Shown here piece by piece: positions 1 through 9,547 of a stretch of 47,420 nt of DNA (position 1 is the stretch's first letter; every line of letters begins with the position of its first letter). The DNA is from Autumnicola lenta (GTDB lineage: Bacteria; Bacteroidota; Bacteroidia; Flavobacteriales; Flavobacteriaceae): positions 1 to 47,420 of the forward strand of contig NZ_JAVRHO010000026.1 in assembly GCF_031846515.1 (NCBI RefSeq), read 5' to 3'. The notes below the pieces were generated by a model. The model did no database searches, was not told where the DNA came from, and saw nothing but the letters and a program-made list of their open reading frames with translations. A program made the position numbers and the translations under genes.

Positions 1-128
1 AAAAGGTAGCCCTAAATAATATAATCCTGGCAACCTTTTCATATAAAAATTGTTTTTGGTCTATTGAAGGGTGAAAACTCTGATTTAAAACTTATTGTAA
101 TTAATATTGATCATATTTAAAATTCTGT

Positions 129-2885
129 CTACTCGTTTTCTTCCACCGCAAAATCATAAGTCCCACTTTCTACTTTGTAAATGGCATATCGTCCTTCCAT
201 CTTAACAAAGGTTACCATTTCTGAAGTTTCGGCGTCCTTACCTTTTTCTTCTATTATACTATTATCTCCGACCGGTATGTAAACGGTGGCAGTTGAACCC
301 ACAGGAACAACGATATTTATACCAAAATTGTGCTTGTTATTTCTCCACGTTATTCCTGCTTCCCCATAAGGAGTATCATTCTTGTAGCTAACATATTCAA
401 GATCATCTACTGGCTGGGGTTTGAAAATTATATGTCTGTAACCTGGGTTTTCCGGGTCGGCGTTCATTCCAGCTAAGTTTTGATAAAACCAGACCAACCC
501 ACCTCCAAACATAGGATGATTATGGGACCCCCCTTCATCCCAATGTTCCCTGGTCGTGGTGGAACCTATCTCGACCCAATGACCAAAACCAGGTTCAGTT
601 TTCTTATTCATTACTTCATAAGCAAATTTCTGAAGACCATTCTCTGCAAGTACCTCAAAAAAATATCTCGTACCAAATATACCGGTATCCAAATGTCCAT
701 CATTTTGTTTGATATTTTCTACTAATGAGTTTCTTACCTTTTCATATTGATAGTCCGGCACTCCCATTTTAAGAGCAAAAATATCACCCCCAGCATCTCC
801 ATAGGTACCTTTTTCTTTATCATAAAACACTTTACTAAAAGCTTTTTTTGTCTCTTCGGCAAGAGATTGAAATTTCTCGTGTTCCTCTTGCTCTCCTAAG
901 ATCTTTGCCATTTTTGCAACAATATCAAGACACCTCCAATAATAAAATGTATGCACCAAATCATCCCTTACAAACTCTCCCGGCGGTGCCCATTCTCCTA
1001 AATTGAACCACTTTAAAAGCTCTCCATCTTCGCCTCGTCTTTGGGAAAACATGATACCTTCTTCTGAAACCCAGTCTTGCATATAACCTATATACCCCTT
1101 TATAGGTTCATAGCTGATTTCAAGCATATCTAATGCTCCATAATGTTTATAAAATTCCCATGGCATTATTGCTATTGCTGCTCCCCACGCAACACCACCT
1201 CCACAGCCAGGTTGCCAGGGAGAGCAGTTAGGGACATAACCAGTGCTAACCACCTGAGAATCCAGCATATCTCCAATCCATTTAAAATAGAAGTTTCTTA
1301 CATCATAATTATGTATAACAGTAGCACAAGCTACTTGTCCATCACCCGTATAGCCGTTGCGCTCCCGATGCGGACAATCACTAACTATACCCCCGTGCAT
1401 ATTATCCACCTGGCTCCTTCGCCATATTTTGTTGATGTTATTGAAAAGTTGATTGGAAGTACTGAAATCAGCTGATTCCTCCACATAGGTATAGACAGCT
1501 TCAGCAGTAAGATGTTCTGCCTTTAATTCCACTGGCCAATTTGTTATTTCCACTGCACTAAATACGAACCAATTAAAACGGGGAGCATATGTCTCCAGGC
1601 CGTTTCCTTTGAAGATGTAACTATTTTCACCTGAGTATTGATTAGAAATAAAGGAAATATCGATTTTATGTCCTGCAGGACCTTCTACATTGTTCAGTCT
1701 GACCCATCCAGATATCTCCACACCAAAATCTACAGTGTAATTACCTTCTCCTGTTTTTACAATAGAGATAGGTTCTATCCTTTCCATTACTTTGTCCGGG
1801 TTCGCTGTATGGGCCACTAATTGACCTTCAGGAGCTTTTCGGATTGCTACGTTTTTCCAATCGGAATCATCCAGACCTACATTTGCCCAGCCGGGTATCT
1901 CCTCTCTGGCATCATAAATTTCCCCGTAATATACCATATCCATTAGAATGGGACTTTTTGCAGCCTTCCAGGATTCGTCGCTAACTATTAACTCCCCGGT
2001 TCCATCTTTGTAGGTAACATAAATCTGACCATAAAACCTCGGTGTTCCATAGCCTCCGGACCAAAATTTTGCAGGATTGTAAAAACCGTTACCAAGAATA
2101 CTTCCCACTGCATTCCTACCCTTTTTTAGATATTCAGTAATATCATAGGCCAGGTACATAGCCTTGTATTGGGTAAAATCATCAGGTACGTTAATAGAAG
2201 TTTTAGACAATTCAGGCCTATGACCGTAATTAGTTTGATTAGGAACTAAAACATTATCACTAACTTTTTCTCCGTTAGCATAAAACTCAAAATACCCGAG
2301 ACCAGTGACATAGGCAACGGCTTTCTCCACTTCTTTATTTAATTCGAATTCTTTCCTTAAAAAGGGTGCGGGAGGACCGTATTCTTCTGGCTTTTCGAAA
2401 GGTCCTCTTGGCCTGGGTAATGCTTCTTCTCCCTGCCAGGGAGCACCTATCCATTTCGCCTTCCATTCATTTTTATCCAGAATTCCCATTCGCCAGTGAG
2501 CGGGTTTGCTCCATGCCGAAACATTTCCATCCCGGTCCCACACTCTTACCTGCCACCAGCATTCCTGCCTCGAAGAGAGCTTCTTTCCTTTGTAAAGGAT
2601 CCGGATAGATTCTGCCGATTCTACCTCCTGACTGTCCCAAAGATCAGGATTATTTAATTTATCCTCTGAGCTCGCCACCCGCACCTGATATGCTGTTTGC
2701 TTTTGCCCTCTTTCCTGAGAAGAGTTCAAGTTTTTCCATCCTAAGCGCGGCTGAAGTACGTCTACCACAGAAGGGCTGGAAAGATATTCACAAGTAAGTT
2801 GGGAAGGAACAATTTTCGCCTCTTCATTGGAATATATAAATGGATTGATAATTAATAGTAACAAAAAACCGAGCTTATAAACCAT
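129..2885 (-). CDS. GH78 alpha-L-rhamnosidase, exported
   Basis: Predicted exo-acting alpha-L-rhamnosidase that releases terminal L-rhamnose from oligosaccharides, probably in the periplasm or on the cell surface. The 918-residue product starts with a signal peptide (hydrophobic residues about 5-18) and has the long GH78 architecture: N-terminal beta domains (about 25-460) followed by an (alpha/alpha)6 barrel. The barrel entrance carries the GH78 general-acid region SDCPHRERNGYTGDGQ at residues 502-517. It differs from the common CPxRDERxGWxGD form but keeps the Arg-Glu pair and Gly-Asp. A C-terminal beta domain follows GHWVEIGSTTTREHWDE, a typical late-barrel motif. It is the most distal gene seen on the minus strand of this PUL arm, 85 nt after the deacetylase gene, so it is probably co-transcribed with it. 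The family call is firm; the linkage cleaved is not known. Confidence 0.9.
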   Translation of the reverse strand: MVYKLGFLLLLIINPFIYSNEEAKIVPSQLTCEYLSSPSVVDVLQPRLGWKNLNSSQERGQKQTAYQVRVASSEDKLNNPDLWDSQEVESAESIRILYKGKKLSSRQECWWQVRVWDRDGNVSAWSKPAHWRMGILDKNEWKAKWIGAPWQGEEALPRPRGPFEKPEEYGPPAPFLRKEFELNKEVEKAVAYVTGLGYFEFYANGEKVSDNVLVPNQTNYGHRPELSKTSINVPDDFTQYKAMYLAYDITEYLKKGRNAVGSILGNGFYNPAKFWSGGYGTPRFYGQIYVTYKDGTGELIVSDESWKAAKSPILMDMVYYGEIYDAREEIPGWANVGLDDSDWKNVAIRKAPEGQLVAHTANPDKVMERIEPISIVKTGEGNYTVDFGVEISGWVRLNNVEGPAGHKIDISFISNQYSGENSYIFKGNGLETYAPRFNWFVFSAVEITNWPVELKAEHLTAEAVYTYVEESADFSTSNQLFNNINKIWRRSQVDNMHGGIVSDCPHRERNGYTGDGQVACATVIHNYDVRNFYFKWIGDMLDSQVVSTGYVPNCSPWQPGCGGGVAWGAAIAIMPWEFYKHYGALDMLEISYEPIKGYIGYMQDWVSEEGIMFSQRRGEDGELLKWFNLGEWAPPGEFVRDDLVHTFYYWRCLDIVAKMAKILGEQEEHEKFQSLAEETKKAFSKVFYDKEKGTYGDAGGDIFALKMGVPDYQYEKVRNSLVENIKQNDGHLDTGIFGTRYFFEVLAENGLQKFAYEVMNKKTEPGFGHWVEIGSTTTREHWDEGGSHNHPMFGGGLVWFYQNLAGMNADPENPGYRHIIFKPQPVDDLEYVSYKNDTPYGEAGITWRNNKHNFGINIVVPVGSTATVYIPVGDNSIIEEKGKDAETSEMVTFVKMEGRYAIYKVESGTYDFAVEENE

Positions 2886-2970
2886 TCCTCTTTAATTTAG
2901 TAAAATACACACATTTATATTATTGTCTCTTCAATTTGGCATTTCAAAAATTCCTGTACATAATTAAGTT

Positions 2971-3816
2971 TTAATCTCTTAAATCCTTATAATTGATTAA
3001 GTCAATGTCCAGTAGTTGTACGAGTTCCTTTATCTCTGGATCTGTCCATATCCTCGCAACACCATCTCTGTCTACAGCAACATCTTCATATCCAATGTGA
3101 TTTACTGCTTGCTGCTCGGGTGTATTATAAGCGGGATGATCTACAAACAAATATGTTTTTCCTTTTTGAAGACCTTTTAGCATTTGAGAAAAACTTTTAA
3201 ACTTTTCTTTCTCTGTTTTTTTTTCTCCTTCATAACGTACCCGCTGCACGTTCCATTTATTAGGATCTATATCGATCCCATACTCGCGAGAAAGCTCTTC
3301 CACAAGTTCTGTCACTCGTGGATCCATGGCTGTCCATCCCATATGTGATGTGACGTGACTGATATGAGGAATCTTTTTAATAGCCAACTCAATTTGTGCT
3401 CTTATTTCGGCTTCTATTTCTTCCAGTTTCCAATCATTTTCTGTTAAAGCCTGTCCTTCATAATTCTGATTAGGCCAAATCATAGGAAAGAAATAACCAT
3501 CATTATCCGTAAGACTGGAACTACAAGTTAATGGTCGCCACTTTAAATTTGTCCATTCACTAGTTAGGGAAAGATGAATTCCCACATCAAGATCCGGATT
3601 TGCATTACACATTTTCACAACTTCAGGAAACCAGGGAGTAATAGGCATAACCTCTACCGTGGTCATTATCCCCTCCTTATAACTTTCTAATAAAGCCTCA
3701 TTTGCAGAATGTGTATAACCCATATCGTCTCCACGGATAATCAGACGAGGTGATTGGGCACAAATAGATCCCACAGGTATCAACATAAGAATCAAAATTG
3801 AATATAATCTTAGCAT
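2971..3816 (-). CDS. ChbG/HpnK (YdjC-like) family carbohydrate deacetylase, exported
   Basis: Probable metal-dependent deacetylase of the YdjC/ChbG fold, a family that removes N- or O-acetyl groups from small saccharides. Visible family marks are the metal-binding start of strand 1 (LIIRGDDMGYTHSANEA), VGIHLSLT, the histidine motif HVTSHMGW and VDHPAY near the C-terminus. I chose the internal ATG at 3816 because it places a clean signal peptide (MLRLYSILILMLIPVGSICAQ) at the very N-terminus; an in-frame ATG at 3891 would add 25 mostly polar residues in front of it. Unlike the cytoplasmic E. coli enzyme, this copy is exported. It lies between a DUF1080 relic and a rhamnosidase gene, which suggests it works on acetylated oligosaccharides of the same glycan. 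Substrate unknown. Confidence 0.82.
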   Translation of the reverse strand: MLRLYSILILMLIPVGSICAQSPRLIIRGDDMGYTHSANEALLESYKEGIMTTVEVMPITPWFPEVVKMCNANPDLDVGIHLSLTSEWTNLKWRPLTCSSSLTDNDGYFFPMIWPNQNYEGQALTENDWKLEEIEAEIRAQIELAIKKIPHISHVTSHMGWTAMDPRVTELVEELSREYGIDIDPNKWNVQRVRYEGEKKTEKEKFKSFSQMLKGLQKGKTYLFVDHPAYNTPEQQAVNHIGYEDVAVDRDGVARIWTDPEIKELVQLLDIDLINYKDLRD

Positions 3817-3906
3817 ATTATTTGCTGTATTTATTCTAAAAATATTTCTTAGAATCTTTTTACTGAGATGATTAGCGCCTTCCTCAGACATTTATTGAAA
3901 TGAAAA

Positions 3907-4149
3907 CTATTCCACCACGGTTTTTACGTTCTGTATGTGTACAATAGTTCCTCTATATACGATGATTGAAACCCGGTTCCATTCTCCTACAGGTGTGGCA
4001 TTTTTAAGTAGATCATATAAAGAACCCACCTGGCGGTTTCCATCCTTTCCTAATCTTGCATCAGGATGTCTTCTATCATTTTGATCATCTACAGTTTTTT
4101 CTTTTTGCTCTCCACAACTGGTTAATAATCCGCGGATAAAAATCAGCAT
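3907..4149 (-). pseudogene. Relic of a DUF1080 (3-keto-disaccharide hydrolase) lipoprotein
   Basis: This 80-codon frame appears to be the remains of a larger gene. It begins with a short lipoprotein-like leader (LLTSCGEQKEK) and then jumps directly to the middle of a DUF1080 domain: HPDARLGKDGNRQVGSLYDL aligns by eye with HPDAKLGNHEGSRTLASLYDL of the intact double-DUF1080 protein at 9548-10921, followed by GEWNRVSIIVYRGTIVHIQN against GEWNSGRIVSKDNHVEHWLN. The front half of the domain and the last roughly 50 residues are missing, and the frame stops just after the NGxKVxEY-like segment (NVKTVVE). This pattern implies an internal deletion plus a truncation. The codons upstream of the ATG stay open but offer no better start. 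A short functional protein cannot be excluded, but the lost core argues against it. Confidence 0.72.
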
Positions 4150-4244
4150 GAGTGGTAGTATAGCGGTCTGCTTAGTAAACTCCGGCAGACATAGTTTAGT
4201 TTTTATAGTGTATAAGGAATAATAAAATTGGTAAAACGAATTAC

Positions 4245-5717
4245 CTAAGTTAGTTGCCAGCCTTTTCTATAACTGTGCTTGATATATTCTTCAGCAGCTT
4301 CCTTAGCATTAATAGTGGTGTATTGGGTATTAAATTTTGGATCTCCATTTATAACCGTAAATTTGTTTGTGGTCACCACCTTAATTTCTTCATTATCTCC
4401 AATGTTGGTGATCTTCATATCCTTTCCATCCCAGATTAATTTCTTCTTCAGATCCTGAAGACGTACAGCTAAATTCCCCATCACCACAACTTCATTAAAA
4501 GGACCCGAGTAACCGAAATGAGAACTTGCCTCCACACGTTTAGCTTTAGGTTCTTTGCAGGCCCTTACCCAATCCATTTCATGACTTGTTTTAACTCGTG
4601 GAATAGTTTTATTGATTTGAGGAGGGTTATCTTCTCTTCCTATGATATAAGGATCACGACCATAAGTACTACAAATAATAGTGCCTTTCGTTCCTACAAC
4701 CATAGCACCTCCGCCACCATCACCCATTATTTTTCCGGGCTTAATTCCCTCAGGCCTTTCAGGCATTAATCCTCCATCATACCACGTTAATTTTAGCTCT
4801 GGTCTTTTTATTTTTTCAAGTGGTATTTGTTCAGGAAAATAATAAATTACTTTTTCTGCTACTGGAGCACTCTCGGTATTAACCTGAGTAGAACTTCCTT
4901 CAAAAGCTGCCGGATGTCCGAGATCCAGAGCAAAATATACCGGATCTATTAAGTGACAACCCATATCACCTAATGCTCCCGTACCAAAATCCCACCAGGC
5001 TCTCCAGTTCCAGGGAGTATAAGCGGGATGATAAGGGCGATATTCTGCCGGACCTATGAAGAGGTCCCAGTCCAGAGTAGAAGGAACCGGAGGCTCTTCT
5101 TCCGGTCTTTCCAGCCCTTGCGGCCAGATAGGCCGGTTTGTCCAACAGTGTGCTTCTACAGGATCGCCGATCTCTCCATTGCGTATCCACTCTGCAAAAA
5201 GTCTCGTGCCCTCTCCGGAATGGCCCTGGTTTCCCATCTGAGTTGCTACTCCCGTTTCTTTAGCCAATTCCGTCAGGTATCTCGACTCATAAATAGAATG
5301 GGTAAGAGGTTTTTGAAGATAAACATGTTTCCCCATTTTCATGCTATCAGCAGCACTAACTGCGTGAGTATGATCGGGAGTTGCAATTACCACTGCATCT
5401 ATGTCTTCACCCATGTCTTCAAGCATTTTACGGTAATCTTTATACTTGTTTGCTTTAGGATAGTTATTAAAGGCTCTTTGGGCATATTTCCAGTCTACAT
5501 CACAGAGAGCCACAATATTTTCACTGGCCATTTCTCTCAAATTGGCCCGGCCCATACCACCAACCCCAATACCGGCAATATTTAAGGTATCACTAGGTGC
5601 TTTGTAACCAATTCCTCCCAGTACGTGCCTTGGAACAATTGTGATCCCTGCAGCTACAGTAGCTGTCGTACCGATAAAATTTCTTCTTGAAACCTTGTTG
5701 CCTTTTTTGTTATCCAT
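4245..5717 (-). CDS. Gfo/Idh/MocA family oxidoreductase, Tat-exported
   Basis: NAD(P)-dependent sugar oxidoreductase of the Gfo/Idh/MocA family, 490 residues. The N-terminus carries a twin-arginine signal (SRRNFIGTTATVAAG at about residues 10-24), so it is probably exported with its cofactor already bound. A Rossmann fold follows: IAGIGVGGMGRANL, then VVIATPDHTHAVSAADSMK and the catalytic-lysine region VYLQKPLTHS, where Gln replaces the Glu of the usual EKP, as in many PUL-borne Bacteroidota members. The C-terminal half is the alpha/beta substrate domain with FGTGALGDMGCHLID. Exported members of this family next to DUF1080 proteins are known to oxidise C3 hydroxyls of glycosides, giving 3-keto sugars. 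That role is an inference here, supported by the second homologue and the DUF1080 gene upstream. Confidence 0.9.
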   Translation of the reverse strand: MDNKKGNKVSRRNFIGTTATVAAGITIVPRHVLGGIGYKAPSDTLNIAGIGVGGMGRANLREMASENIVALCDVDWKYAQRAFNNYPKANKYKDYRKMLEDMGEDIDAVVIATPDHTHAVSAADSMKMGKHVYLQKPLTHSIYESRYLTELAKETGVATQMGNQGHSGEGTRLFAEWIRNGEIGDPVEAHCWTNRPIWPQGLERPEEEPPVPSTLDWDLFIGPAEYRPYHPAYTPWNWRAWWDFGTGALGDMGCHLIDPVYFALDLGHPAAFEGSSTQVNTESAPVAEKVIYYFPEQIPLEKIKRPELKLTWYDGGLMPERPEGIKPGKIMGDGGGGAMVVGTKGTIICSTYGRDPYIIGREDNPPQINKTIPRVKTSHEMDWVRACKEPKAKRVEASSHFGYSGPFNEVVVMGNLAVRLQDLKKKLIWDGKDMKITNIGDNEEIKVVTTNKFTVINGDPKFNTQYTTINAKEAAEEYIKHSYRKGWQLT

Positions 5718-5826
5718 GATATTCCGGGTTTTGTAAAAATTTTTGTTTAGCTACTAAATATTAATTTTGAAATTGCTTGTCATTTTCTTTATTTGAAGAT
5801 AATCCTTTCAAGTTCCTTTAATTATA

Positions 5827-8130
5827 TTATAATTGGCCTGGTTTCGATAAGGAGAAGGGCAGGTCCTCTGTATTTATTCCAAAAGCTTTATTTGGTGCGT
5901 CCGCCATCTTAATATCTATAACTGCCCCTTTCATTAATTCTTTATGGCTTAACCAGGTTTTCGTGTAATTTTCTCCGTTATACTCAATACTTTGAATATA
6001 TTTCTTACTGGCTTCATTGTCAGGAGCATTAATAACTACCTTTTTTCCGTTTTCCAGTTGAAGTATTACCTTTTTAAACAGCGGAGCTCCAACAACATAT
6101 TGATCTGTTGCCGGAGTAACCGGATAAAAACCCATTGCTGAAAAAACAAACCAGGCAGATGTCTGGCCATTATCCTCGTCACCAGCATATCCATCTGGTG
6201 TTGGCTGGTACATCCTGTTAAGCGTTTCTCTTATCCAATACTGGGTTTTCCAAGGCTTACGGGCGTAGTTGTACAAATAAATCATATGTTGGATAGGTTG
6301 GTTCCCGTGTGCATATTGTCCCATATTCGCAATTTGCATCTCCCTTATTTCGTGAATTACCTGCCCATAATAACTTTCATCAAAAACAGGGGGGAGGCTG
6401 AACACTTTGTCCAATTGATCTACAAATTCCTGTTCTCCACCCATTAAGTTAATTAATCCCTGGATATCATGAAAGACAGACCAGGAGTAATGCCAACTAT
6501 TCCCTTCTGTAAAAGCATCTCCCCATTTAAAAGGATTAAAGGGACTCATAAAATCACCATTTTCGTACTTTCCCCTCATAAGCTTCGCTTCAGGGTCGTA
6601 TAATTTTTTATAATTTAAGCTTCTGTTTCTATAAAGTTGAATTTCCTCTTCTGGTCTGTTTAAAGCTTTTGCCAATTTGTATATGGCGAAATCGTCATAT
6701 GCATATTCAAGTGTTCTCGCTGCATTTTCTTTAATTCCAACATCATACGGCACATATCCCAGATCATTATAATATTCAACTCCCGCACGCCCCACCGCAG
6801 TTAAGGGTCCCTCGTTATTCGCACCATGAACAAGAGCCTTATAAAGGTTTTCGATATCATAATTAAAGGCATCTCCGCTTTTTATAAAAGCTTCTGCTAC
6901 TACTGAAGCCGAATTGTTTCCCACCATCACGTTTCTCAGGCCGGGGCTTGCCCACTCAGGCAACCATCCACTTTCGTTATAAGCATTTGACAAGCCTTCC
7001 TGCATCTGGCCAACAAATTCCGGATACATTAAATTCAGCAAAGGAAAAAGGGCACGGAAAGTATCCCAGAAACCAGTATCTGTAAACATATATCCCGGTA
7101 ATACTTCTCCGTTGTAAGGACTGTAATGAACAATAGTTTCCTTTGCATCATATTCAAAAAATTTCCTCGGAAAAAGTAACGAACGGTAAAGGCAGGAATA
7201 GAAAACGGAAGTTTGCTGATGAGTACCTCCTTCAACTTTTATTTTTCCGAGTTCTCTATTCCAGACAAATTTCCCTTTCTCTTTTATCTCTTCAAAATTA
7301 CTATCCCCGATCTCCCTCAAATTAAGTTCTGCTTGGTCATGACTAATAAAAGAAGATGCAACTTTAGCGTTTACCTTTTCTCCTTTGGAAGTTTTAAAGC
7401 CTATTACTGCACCTACATGATCAGCTTTTGATTCCAGTGATTGTGTGAGAGTAGTATCATTAAAAGTTTTAAAAGAATCGAATTCCTTATCGAAGACCAC
7501 TACAAAGTAATTTTTAAAATTTTCCGGAACCCCGCCACTATTTTTGGTATTGTAACCGATTATCTTGTTCTCGTGAGGTATAATTTTCACATAAGATCCA
7601 TCATCAAAAGCATCAATTATCACATAAGCACTATCTGTTTCCGGAAAAGTAAAACGAAATCGCGCGGCCCGTTCTGTAGGCGTGATTTCTGTTGTTAAGT
7701 TGTAATCTGCCAAATAAACGCTGTAATAATATGGAGTAACTGTTTCGGATTTGTGGGAGAACCAGCTTTCTCTTTCTTCCTCTTTAAAATTTGGTTTTCC
7801 GGTTATGGGCATCAGCGAAAACTGACCGTAATCTTTCATCCAGGGCGAGGGCTGGTGAGTTTGTCTGAAACCTTTAATTTTATTGGCATTGTAGGTATAT
7901 ATCCATCCATTCCCCATTTCTCCTGTTTGCGGAGTCCAAAAATTCATTCCCCAGGGCATAGCAATGGCAGGATATACATTGCCATTGGAAAGGCCATATT
8001 CAGAATCTGTTCCCATAAGCGGATTTACCCAATCCACCGGGTTCTCTATTTTTGTTATCTGGACCTGCTGCGCCCAGGTTTCTGACAATAAAGCTATTAC
8101 TATTATAGTGTTTACCAGGAATCCTCTCAT
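5827..8130 (-). CDS. GH92 family alpha-mannosidase-like glycoside hydrolase
   Basis: Calcium-dependent exo-glycosidase of family GH92, mostly alpha-mannosidases, 767 residues with a signal peptide (MRGFLVNTIIVIALLSETWAQ). The N-terminal beta-sandwich opens with VNPLMGTDSEYGLSNGNVYPAIAMPWGMNFWTP, the family hallmark. The (alpha/alpha)6 domain shows FTDTGFWDTFRALFPL and the conserved acid-rich stretch YAGDEDNGQTSAWFVFSAMGFYPV. It is the only obvious mannosidase in the window. It sits between two Gfo/Idh/MocA genes (70 nt upstream, 109 nt downstream gaps), all on the minus strand, so the target glycan may include alpha-mannosyl branches, or this member may have a different sugar specificity. The family call is strong; the substrate is open. 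Confidence 0.92.
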   Translation of the reverse strand: MRGFLVNTIIVIALLSETWAQQVQITKIENPVDWVNPLMGTDSEYGLSNGNVYPAIAMPWGMNFWTPQTGEMGNGWIYTYNANKIKGFRQTHQPSPWMKDYGQFSLMPITGKPNFKEEERESWFSHKSETVTPYYYSVYLADYNLTTEITPTERAARFRFTFPETDSAYVIIDAFDDGSYVKIIPHENKIIGYNTKNSGGVPENFKNYFVVVFDKEFDSFKTFNDTTLTQSLESKADHVGAVIGFKTSKGEKVNAKVASSFISHDQAELNLREIGDSNFEEIKEKGKFVWNRELGKIKVEGGTHQQTSVFYSCLYRSLLFPRKFFEYDAKETIVHYSPYNGEVLPGYMFTDTGFWDTFRALFPLLNLMYPEFVGQMQEGLSNAYNESGWLPEWASPGLRNVMVGNNSASVVAEAFIKSGDAFNYDIENLYKALVHGANNEGPLTAVGRAGVEYYNDLGYVPYDVGIKENAARTLEYAYDDFAIYKLAKALNRPEEEIQLYRNRSLNYKKLYDPEAKLMRGKYENGDFMSPFNPFKWGDAFTEGNSWHYSWSVFHDIQGLINLMGGEQEFVDQLDKVFSLPPVFDESYYGQVIHEIREMQIANMGQYAHGNQPIQHMIYLYNYARKPWKTQYWIRETLNRMYQPTPDGYAGDEDNGQTSAWFVFSAMGFYPVTPATDQYVVGAPLFKKVILQLENGKKVVINAPDNEASKKYIQSIEYNGENYTKTWLSHKELMKGAVIDIKMADAPNKAFGINTEDLPFSLSKPGQL

Positions 8131-8200
8131 AAATATTAATGATCTTTAGTGTACTGTAAGAAATTCTTGTTTCTCAAGTGATGAAAAATTTTTGTAAGCA

Positions 8201-9541
8201 CTATAATTTTGGCTCCCAACCAGGAGCGTATTCACGTCCCCACAATTTCATTGCATCCCGGTCGTACATGCGACCATTAACCTCATCTATTTTAAAACCT
8301 TTTCCAATGCGGGAGGCAATATTAGCATAGTGGACCATTGCCATACTTACATTGGCATCATTAACAGGCGCGTTAAGTTCTGTTTTACCACGGATGGCAT
8401 CGAAAAAATTTCTGACATGCATAGTGGTCATATCCCCACCACCACCAAGAGTATTACCCGCTTCGTTTGTTACAGAGCGGAATTCCTTTATCAATTTTCC
8501 ATTCCTGTCGTAAAGTATGTGTTTTCCTCTGTCAATAAAAACAGTTCCTTCGCTACCGTAAATAACAGTTCCTCTCCCATCACCGTAAGTAGAATAGCCA
8601 TTCCTGCTTTTTCCATCCCATTGAATTATTTTATTTCCGGGAAATTTAAACGTAGCTTCCATGGTGTCATACATTTGCCATCCGTCATCAATAAAATGAC
8701 GTTTGGCAGCCTCAACTTGCGCATAGTTGGGAAATCGAACCTGCAAGGCCCACCGGGCTATATCAAGCTCATGGGTGCCGTTGTTACCGGCTTCAGCAGT
8801 TCCATAATTCCAGCCATACCAATGCCAGTTGTAATCCCAGGTTTCTTCAGTATAATCCCTGCGTAAAGCAGGTCCCTGCCATAATTCCCAATCCAATCCT
8901 TGTGGTACCGGAGCCTTTCTCTGTACCGGAACCTCCCCGCGTGAATTGTTATAAAAGGCAACAGCTTTGTATGGCACTCCTATAACACCTTTATGAATCT
9001 CATTAATAATTTCTATAGTATGGTCTGAGGAGCGTTGCTGGTTGCCCATTTGAACCACTTTCCCATACTTTTGAGCTGCTTCCACTAACAGTTCATTTTC
9101 TTTCATATTATGACTGGAGGGTTTTTCAACATAAACATGCTTACCCCCCTTTAATGCCATTATAGATCCCGGTGTATGCCAGTGATCGGGTGTTGCATTT
9201 ATTATGGCATCAACTTTCCTGTCATCAATAACTTTACGAATGTCGTTTTCCAGCTCTGGTCTGTAATCTATTTGTTTCGAAAAATTTCTTAAAGCATTAA
9301 TGCGCTGGCTTTCCATTACATCACATAAGTACATTAACCTCACATTAGAATCCTTCATGGCTATAGGCTCATAAAAACCTGAAAGTCTACGGCCGAGACC
9401 TGCGATGGCCACATTTAACCTTTCGTTAGATCCTATAATGCGCCTATAGCTTTGGGCGCTCATCCCCATAACTGAACCCGACAAAGCAACACCGGCACTT
9501 CCCAATGCAGTTTTTTTAATAAAATTTCTTCTTGAATACAT
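8201..9541 (-). CDS. Gfo/Idh/MocA family oxidoreductase, Tat-exported (second copy)
   Basis: Second Tat-exported NAD(P)-dependent sugar dehydrogenase of the window, 446 residues. The signal SRRNFIKKTALGSAGVALSG is at the extreme N-terminus. The Rossmann part includes NVAIAGLGRRLSGF, AIINATPDHWHTPGSIMALK and the catalytic VYVEKPSSHN with a canonical Glu-Lys-Pro. The substrate domain contains YGTAEAGNNGTHELDIARWAL. It is clearly diverged from the 4245-5717 copy, so the two probably act on different positions or sugars. It starts only 6 nt after the stop codon of the double-DUF1080 gene, tight coupling that fits a two-step reaction: oxidation to a 3-keto glycoside by this enzyme and cleavage of the product by DUF1080. 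The pairing is an inference from family knowledge. Confidence 0.9.
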   Translation of the reverse strand: MYSRRNFIKKTALGSAGVALSGSVMGMSAQSYRRIIGSNERLNVAIAGLGRRLSGFYEPIAMKDSNVRLMYLCDVMESQRINALRNFSKQIDYRPELENDIRKVIDDRKVDAIINATPDHWHTPGSIMALKGGKHVYVEKPSSHNMKENELLVEAAQKYGKVVQMGNQQRSSDHTIEIINEIHKGVIGVPYKAVAFYNNSRGEVPVQRKAPVPQGLDWELWQGPALRRDYTEETWDYNWHWYGWNYGTAEAGNNGTHELDIARWALQVRFPNYAQVEAAKRHFIDDGWQMYDTMEATFKFPGNKIIQWDGKSRNGYSTYGDGRGTVIYGSEGTVFIDRGKHILYDRNGKLIKEFRSVTNEAGNTLGGGGDMTTMHVRNFFDAIRGKTELNAPVNDANVSMAMVHYANIASRIGKGFKIDEVNGRMYDRDAMKLWGREYAPGWEPKL

Positions 9542-9547
9542 ATAAAG

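Noticed and set aside
24..41. ATCCTG-containing stretch at the left edge of the window
   Set aside because: It has the first half of the box but no second CTG ten bases on, and the gene it could serve would lie outside the window.
5028..5585. 185-codon plus-strand frame
   Set aside because: It is antisense to a clear Gfo/Idh/MocA gene and has no domain, signal or coding-like composition of its own.
8142..8159. Seventh copy of the shared box upstream of the GH92 gene (plus strand ATCTTTAGTGTACTGTAA)
   Set aside because: It shares GTGTACTG with box D but lacks the TCCTG core and lies only about 12-29 nt from the start codon, with no -7 element in the right place.
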